Under the pieces are notes generated by a model. It worked only from the letters and a program-made list of their open reading frames with translations, was not told where the DNA came from and did not search any database. Below are positions 57,101 through 64,000 of a DNA stretch of 64,000 nt, in pieces. Positions within the stretch are counted from its first letter, which is position 1; each line of letters opens with the position of its first letter. The position numbers and the translations under genes were made by a program. This stretch comes from Syngnathus acus (Eukaryota; Chordata; Actinopteri; Syngnathiformes; Syngnathidae), in contig NC_051099.1 in the NCBI RefSeq assembly GCF_901709675.1, positions 1,426,001 through 1,490,000 of the forward strand, in the 5' to 3' direction.

Positions 57101-60100
57101 AATGTCGGGGCTTTTCATTTCTCGGGGAGGTGAAACACAGGTCAAGCAAATCTCATAACACAGCCGGCCGGGGATACGCAGAGTAATACGAATATTGATA
57201 TAAAAGTAGTAGAGGCAATAAGAGTCGTCATAGAGATGTGTGCAGAAATGGCAAAAGGTAGAGAGTCTTAATCTCATTTCAGTGAAGACGAACCAAGGTT
57301 CCTCCTTCACCCATCCCAACATATGCTTGTGAATTTGCATGAGGAGTTAGGAGCCATTTGTCCTTGGCGACCAACTACAGCCGTGTACTGAATACAAAAA
57401 GAAAATCTGTCCGAGTGCTGATGAGGCAGAGAGGGTCTGGTCTGCTCTGGCTGTCAGACACCATATATCAAGATTGATAGCGTGGTGACTGATTGCATAT
57501 TTGTATTCGGATGAGGACTCCTGTTATTGTGTAAATCTTCAACAAGTAATTGATGGATTATTATGAACGTCCCTTGTTGGTTTAAAGGTAAATTGAGACT
57601 TACTCCTTGGGTGGATTGAGGTCTTCGGGTCTGGTCTCGAAAAATACTCTGACTTCCTCGCATTGTGAGATGTAGACTGGCAGCTGGATGAGGGCCTGGA
57701 AGGACGCAAGATTGTTTTGCATTGTTACAAGAGCAAGTAGAGGAAAAAACTTGTGTGTTGTTTAATCATGTTTACAAAAAATTCATTTTAGTATCCCATG
57801 ATTTGTCATGTGATGTGTAAAATAACTTTTTATCAAAGACTCCTGCTCCATCATTGGTCCCTGCTGGAGTCTATCGAAGCAACTCCTCATCCCTGTCACG
57901 GCCCTCTGCGCGGGATCACTCGCAGAAAACAAATTGACCCCAACAAGTCGACCGCAGATGAAGACAAACGGGCATTTTTGCTCTTGTGTTGCTCTTATCT
58001 CTTCTTCCACCCCCTACTTTTGCCTTTGAAGCAAACCAATTAGAGGGGCGACAGACAGTCACCCTGAATCTACCATGCCCTAAACCAGGAGACGGAACAT
58101 CTCTTGTCCTTGTGCCGGCTGTCATTTTTATTGGGAGCCAGACTACGCCCTCTTCTGCTGAAGCTGGCAGGCAAACACGAATACGATCCATCAAGCTCTC
58201 TGTGCTGGCCTCTACCTCGGCTTTTAATACTCTTAAGTGTTTCCCTTCTGTCCTTCGAGGGAGCAGTCGCTGTAACGGCAGGCTCGGCAGCTATCCAGAT
58301 ATCTAGACCAAGGTGCCCTTGTCCTGCGTGGCACTTAGCCTCGTCATATGAGGTTCCTCAAGCCAGTTTTTTTTTTGCAAAGTTAAAAATAGACAGCAAT
58401 GTTTGCTGATTCATAGTGTAGACAACATCGCTCATTCATAATGCCCACTCCTGAGCTGAATGGTTGATTTAGTCGAGAGCCACGCAAAAACGTCTGCCCC
58501 TGCGACCGAGAGGTCAAAGTGCACCGTGAACTGGGTGTCATCTGCTTGGATTTATGCCAGACGGTGGCCCGTCCTCTCATTACCGAGACGGGGGAGCAGC
58601 AAGCGTACATTACCGCGAATGGACTTTATGGGCAGCATTAAGATAATTGTGCGTTTGTGTTTTCAAAGAACAAATGGAATGAGAACTACTTGTGCATTCA
58701 CGACATTCATTACTTCTGCCAAAGCATAGAGTAGAAAGTTGATGCTGTCTGCATACTAATAAAAATTGTCCCTCTCATTTAAAAAAAAAACCCAAACATC
58801 TTGACCAAACAATATTGTACTTTTTTTTGAGGGTTGTGAATTATTGCATCATCATGGTGCTTTCCGTTTAAGCTTAATTTGGAACTCACATGGTATCAAG
58901 CAGTGTGTGACTGAGGTTGTGTCATCCAAACGCAGCAGTTTCGATGTTGATGCTTGCCCCCCCCCTTCGAAAAAAAAAGGGTATGTTTTTCATGTCTTGA
59001 ATTAAAAACATAAACGTACCAAACCAGGGGAATTCCATATGAGTCAGGCTAAAAGCCTCAGCTGACTCGGCTCTTCTCCAACATCAACATGAAGTTCCAC
59101 TTTGCCAACAAGACCATTTAAAAACTGGATGAAAATATTTTGGAGTTGTCGGTCCGATTCAGATATGTTATCTGCTCAAACTGTCCTGACTGAAGTATTT
59201 CAGCCACAGCTGTAAAAGTGCTTGCTCCCCACCCACAAGAAGAAAACAAAACTCTCCCAAGGCAAGATGGCGCATTTATTGTGTATACTTAAGTCAAAGC
59301 TCATTTTCAAAACATCCTCCATGTTCTGTCCTCAGAGAGGAAAAAGGAGGGGCAATAGTTTAAGCAAATGTAAGAAAAGCACCACTTTTGCTGACAAGAA
59401 CCAGCTCAGCACCACCAAAATTTGCCCTTAGGGTGTGGCTCCCTGTTGAGAGACGGACGACAGTATAAAAACAAAACTAGAGTCTGTATATACCTTTCGA
59501 GATCTAGAAAATCTTCCTCGAATCAGGAATCTGCCTCTCGGGCAGCAGTGAGCTTAATGTTTTTTTTTCTCAAAAAGCAGCAATTAGACATGAGCTATTG
59601 GCATGTTTATGACCGCAGTTCCGCTACAGTGGAGCCTAAGCAAGTGCTCTGCTCCATTTTGTGAGGCGATTCATCTCTGCTAAATGTCACAAAATGGCTT
59701 GTGTACACCACAAGCAAGTTTAGGAATGAGCGATTCTCCATTTGCAGTCAAGCAAATGTCTCGGGGTCTTATCTAGGGAGTTAAGCAAAGGAAAGATGTT
59801 GCACGTCTGGAACGTAACACTATTTGTGAGGCTTGACAAGATATACGGGCTTCTTAGATGCTGAGGAATTTGTGGCTTGCTTATCAATATATCGCGGTAG
59901 GAAATGAAGAAAAATAGGTCACAAAACAAGCTTGGACGTGTCCATGGACTCACCCTGCAGTACTCATTGATGGGCCTTAGCCTTTTCATTGCCACATCTC
60001 TGATATGACTCCTCCGGAACAGGATCTTCCCTGAAGCAAAGAAAGAAAGACATTTAAAGTCAGGGATTCGAAATGATTTTTGAAAGTGATTTGCCAGCAC

Positions 60101-61242
60101 AAATTATGTTGTCATAACTCTTACCGCCCTGTAGTGCTAACTACAGGTACCGACAAGCTCGACGGTTCAAAATAGTTCCCTTAAAAAAAAAAAACAGCTT
60201 TAAGTACTTTTGTTACATGACACAAGAAGTCAGTTCTGGGAAAAGATCTCGAGAGCTGATACCGTGATTCTGAGCTTATTGGCGATACAAAGGACTGTCA
60301 GCTGTAGTCCAAAGCAAAACATTTTTGAACCAGTTCTGAAACAACTTAAGGAACACAGGAAGAAAGAATAAAGTAGAAGAGGAAAACTGGATTGCTGAGT
60401 GGATAGATGTTGACCTGGAAAGATCTCAGGCTCACTCGCACATTTTTCACAGCCACCAAGTATGTTTAATCAAACCACAGGAGACAAATTGTAAAAGTGC
60501 CTTTTTTGGGCACTTGGGTGACCATATGTTGAACCAGTCAAGGTCATTAAAGACAATCATCCCCCTCATTTTTTTTACTATCTTCTCATACACTGAAAGA
60601 GTACTTGGCAACTTTCCAAAAGGAGTCAATGAAGCTGTAGTGACTCAACATTGCCCACTCTGTGGCTTCAGCAGCAGATGAATAGGGCTTATTTTGTGAG
60701 AAGACATTCAGGAAGCAGACACTCTTAAACCTTCTGAGACAGGAGTGACCTTACAGTCATTTCACTTTTCTGGTTGGAGATGAGGAAAGCAGGATATTTA
60801 TATATATATATATTTATTTTTTCTTCAAGTGGGCTGCCGAGTATGATTACGGCTGTGTTGTGTCTCCTCTTTACTCTTCTCCCACTACCTCAGAGTTCAT
60901 TAAACAGGCTGTGTTTTTGTGCGTGTATCTCCTCAATGAGTTCCAGATCTGTGTGGCCTCAAAGAAATCCTACCCCAAGCCTGGTAGGGGAGCTTTGGGT
61001 GGGGTGAGGCATTTTTTTTTCCTCCCCCAAAAATTTGCTTGGGATCTCTTGTGCTTAATCAGAGAATAATGAACTACGTACTTGAATGATTAGTTGGAGT
61101 CGTAAAAGCATCGTTTTGGCAAGGCCGAGTTTGCGACTCACAAAATATCAAACCTTGCACTCTTACCCGGTAGAAACGGGATGATCCTTCGCTTGGGGTC
61201 CTTCTGACCTCCTTCCACTGGGAATTTATCCAACAGCTCCAT
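51103..61242 (-). CDS. SH3PXD2B: SH3 and PX domain-containing protein 2B (TKS4), 11 visible exons, 5'-partial
   Basis: Src-substrate scaffold of podosomes and invadopodia. Loss in humans causes Frank-ter Haar syndrome. Exons in transcription order: 61242-61167, 60030-59954, 57695-57604, 56641-56616, 55306-55175, 55072-54971, 53373-53256, 53178-52979, 52908-52862, 52783-52658, 52596-51103. They give 2490 nt and 829 residues in one open frame (human protein about 911). The first two or three exons contain the C-terminal half of the PX domain ([36 protein letters not shown]). Then come SH3-1 ([17 protein letters not shown] to GWVPATCLE), SH3-2 ([20 protein letters not shown] to [10 protein letters not shown]), [13 protein letters not shown]3-3 ([17 protein letters not shown] to [13 protein letters not shown]), a proline-rich linker with several PPxPP and PPRR motifs, and C-terminal SH3-4 ([12 protein letters not shown] to [12 protein letters not shown], stop). 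SH3PXD2B rather than 2A is indicated by MGLECGHKV, four rather than five SH3 domains, and the C-terminus. The missing N-terminal exons (about 50 residues) must lie right of 64000. Confidence 0.92.
55307..56615 (-). other. SH3PXD2B: SH3PXD2B intron before SH3-1 (1.3 kb)
   Basis: Lies between the 26-nt exon and the first SH3 exon. In the paralogue SH3PXD2A this linker is alternatively spliced, but no in-phase extra exon is convincing here. A splice-like GTAGTAAG near 56335 follows a short open stretch and is unproven. Confidence 0.45.
57696..59953 (-). other. SH3PXD2B: SH3PXD2B intron within the PX-domain region (2.3 kb)
   Basis: No recognisable exon or repeat family; only short homopolymers and chance open frames on both strands. 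Confidence 0.55.
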
Positions 61243-63069
61243 CTGAAACATAGCAACGTATAATTAAAATCCTCCAAATGATGTAAATGTCACATTGACT
61301 GCATGCAATGGAATGGCTCAGGTTGACATAATTCAAATCAGCACTTTCTGCAAGATCTGCCAATGTTTAGAATGCACTGAGCAGATGGTCCCCCGTTCCC
61401 CCCCCTCGGTTGCAAAGTCATTTCAAAACTAGTCATGTATCAGTTTGTTGTGTGACCTATACCGTATATATTATGTTATGTTGATACATGGCAATCATTT
61501 ATTTACTTTTTTTTAAATAAGCACTTAGGAGATAACGGACAGTGTCAATGGTCCAGAAACAACAACTAGCCTTCTGTGAGAGGCGCAGACTAATAAATGC
61601 CCGCTCAACTGCTATTTTCCTGAACGGCAACGTGCAAGGGGATAAACACAGGGGACCCAGTACACATTTCTTGTAACCACTCCCATGTGTGAATGCGGAC
61701 ACACCCAGCCGGCCGGCCACTCTCTGTCTCTAGTCTAAACCATGCAGCTCCTCTGTAATCAGAGCCACTCAGACAAGAAAGGCCATCCGCTGGGAGCTAT
61801 GAGTCTCTCTCAAATGCCACTGGCATCAAGCCTCCTATGTCAAATATTCAAAGTTGTCCAACAAGGCGATGACTGGGGAATGTCAAGTGCACTTGGCCTC
61901 AACTTGAAATAATCGGCTCGAGCCCATCTACTTGAAGTTTTCCCTCCTTCAGTTCCACAGATAATCTGCTAAATGTTCTTTCCTCCAACTTGCGCACAAT
62001 TGCTGTATTCAAATGATATCCAGTTTTGTCCTTCAGCTAATTGTAACCTGGATTATGAGGAAATTCTAAAATTGATGCTTTTCTGAAACATTGCATATTC
62101 CACCTGCTAATTAGTATGCAACTTTTAAGTATAATTATTGCTGATTCAGAGACATAAACCTCCCTCCACCAGGCTGTAATTTGTCTGGTTCATATCCGGT
62201 TTACTCACATCAGCCCACAAATAAAAATTTTGGAGACTCCCGTGAATCAAGCGCAACAACAATGGCTGCTCTCTTTGCAGTTTCTGAGCCTGAAGATGAT
62301 TGCACTCGCTCAACTGCATATGGAATTTGTCTGAGGTCATTTGAAACCCTTTACATGGTTACAAAACGGACAGAATCGTTTTAGAACACTGTCATTTTGG
62401 AAAAGTTTCATCCGGACTATATTCAGGTCATTCTTAACATCGATATTAAAAGACCATCTTCAACAGTTTAAGGAGACATATGGCAAAGTGGTTAACATGT
62501 TAATGAATCAGTTTAAAAGCTTCCCTATGAGCAGCCCCCCCATCGCTCAACTAAAACGTGCTCCCCCATTAAGAGTTTTTTTGATACTCGATTACTGCAC
62601 ATGGAAAATATGTGACAGCTGTGCAACACTTAAGAAGCAATGCGTTGGATTTTTTTTCCCCCCCCCACTTGCTTTTAAGTGTCGCCAAAAAGGGACTGCG
62701 GACACGTGTGCAGCATGGAAAACTGGTTTTAGTGACCTGAATAGAATTAGTTTTTTTTTAAATTTGAAAACCCACAAGGATGACCCCGTTGCAGAAACAT
62801 TTCCATCCTCCATGAAGAAACCCGTCTATTTCTGTTCAAGGTTTAGATCTTCACAACTACCAAGAGGTTTTATATTTAAACACTCATTGTACGAGATAAA
62901 TTCTACGAAGAATCAATGTGTGCAAAAATGAGATGTTTGGCGAAACACATCCATCCCATTGTTAACTTCTCATACTGCTTGGGCCAGCTGTGTTGATGCA
63001 AAGTGCTGACTAACACTTCCTGTTTGGCCTTGAGGTGCCGACATGTGTTTCTTTAGAATATATATAGAT

Positions 63070-63097
<28 letters not shown>
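63070..63097. repeat. (AC)n microsatellite
   Basis: About 14 AC units directly after a TATATAGATA stretch, in the 5'-most visible SH3PXD2B intron. Confidence 0.9.
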
Positions 63098-63101
<4 letters not shown>

Positions 63102-63838
63102 TCTTCTCTGTGTTCCCTTTCGTGTTCATCCAGCATGCGAGTGCTTGCAGCGATGACCAAAGTGACCGTAAAGTGTCAGGATATGATCGCAAAGAGCCTG
63201 ACGGGAAATTAAAAGCGGGCAATAAGAGGAGACAAATGACTGTGTTCCGCATCATTAGGCTGCATGAGAGGACGCCTGATGATGTCATCACTACTCCCCA
63301 GTGGAGTGCAATAAGATCATTGGCTGCAATACTATCTATGGAATAAGATCCAATAGAGACATATTTCCATTATTTAGCCTAAAGCTATTGATTTAGCTGC
63401 TTCATCCAAATAGACAGCCACAAATCCTCTGGATGATAATTGTACAAATAATTCATGAACACTTCAGAAAATGAGCTATTCAAAAGAATGACATGATTGA
63501 TAAGATTCCCCATCATCAATTTAGCCAACAATACCTCAACATTTCAAATGAAGCTAGTTGTGATTTTAGTATGGGAGCCCTGTAGCAGCTCATGTTTCTG
63601 ATGGATCCTAATCAAGTGAAAAGCCTTGTAATGCAATTAGGGTTAGTCATGTATTGTGTTTCTCTGCAAGTCCTTGCAGCAAATCTACGAGCTCAGAAAG
63701 AAGAAGGGAAACCAACTCGAATGCTAATTCCGTCTTTGCACAACACTCGCACTACTGGCATGACTTTTGCCGATGATTCAGACATTTCTGTGGTCATCAC
63801 ACATTCAGCCCTGCACTCCCTTAACTAGACCGGGCCCT

Positions 63839-63975
63839 TTTCCGGGCGGGGATGAGAGAGTACTACAAATATGGTCTTTCCTGGCGAAGAAGTGCTTTTT
63901 ATTTTCTTTCCATTATTTTAAATTTCGTTGTACATGTGTGACAATGACAATAAAGATCTATTCTAAGATCTATTT
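63839..63975 (+). mobile_element. Probable 3' end of a non-LTR retrotransposon (LINE)
   Basis: The segment ends TTGTACATGTGTGACAATG and then ACAATAAAGATCTATTCTA, followed by a second partial AAGATCTATT unit. Tails of the type TGTACATGTG..CAATGACAATAAAG with a short tandem terminal repeat are typical of fish L2/CR1-like LINEs. No reverse transcriptase sequence is visible upstream, so it is a 5'-truncated copy if the assignment holds. Confidence 0.5.
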
Positions 63976-64000
63976 TTCACGTGAAACTGAATTAGAATGT

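Larger units (their letters stand above)
61243..64000 (-). other. SH3PXD2B: SH3PXD2B upstream intron (partial)
   Basis: Runs from the acceptor of the first visible exon to the right window edge. I looked for the PX-domain exon encoding the family motif YRRYSKFFDLQ on the minus strand and did not find it. It holds an AC microsatellite at 63070-63097 and a probable LINE 3' tail near 63839-63975. The 196-codon plus-strand frame at 62341-62931 has no recognisable motif. Confidence 0.5.

Noticed and set aside
62341-62931. 196-codon plus-strand frame near the right edge
   Set aside because: No domain or conserved motif. It lies in an SH3PXD2B intron on the opposite strand.

Overview
The window is vertebrate nuclear DNA, almost certainly from a ray-finned (teleost) fish. 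Genes are split into many short exons with GT..AG introns. The four proteins match vertebrate-specific families with fish-like substitutions. The non-coding DNA carries microsatellites, MITE-like elements and a LINE-type 3' tail. I cannot name the species. Gene identities come from recalled family sequences, not from a database search.

There are four protein-coding genes. (1) DPYSL3 (CRMP4), plus strand, coding 307-9859, 14 exons, 569 aa, with a polyadenylation signal at 10605. (2) STK32A (YANK1 kinase), minus strand, coding 29064-13025, 12 exons, 406 aa, tail-to-tail with DPYSL3. (3) STK10 (LOK kinase), plus strand, coding 33102-48697, 20 exons, 1001 aa, head-to-head with STK32A across about 4 kb. 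(4) SH3PXD2B (TKS4 scaffold), minus strand, 11 exons from 61242 down to the stop at 51103. It is tail-to-tail with STK10, and its N-terminal PX-domain exons lie beyond the right edge. For the first three genes every exon junction was checked for reading phase and each gives one open frame from ATG to stop. The visible part of SH3PXD2B is also open throughout.

The genes do not form an operon or pathway. DPYSL3, STK10 and SH3PXD2B all act on the actin cytoskeleton (growth cones, ERM phosphorylation, podosomes), but that is probably coincidence. The arrangement looks like two conserved neighbourhoods, DPYSL3-STK32A and STK10-SH3PXD2B, which lie far apart on human 5q and are joined here.

Non-coding DNA holds three copies of one MITE-like family. 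Two are near-identical, inverted, and sit either side of STK32A exon 2. There are also several microsatellites (the largest a TATTA array at 37942-38051), a probable old dispersed repeat at 21003, and a probable LINE 3' end at the right edge. I found no rRNA, no convincing tRNA, no CRISPR, no virus and no novel multi-gene system. The most distinctive structural observation is the inverted MITE pair around the STK32A glycine-loop exon.
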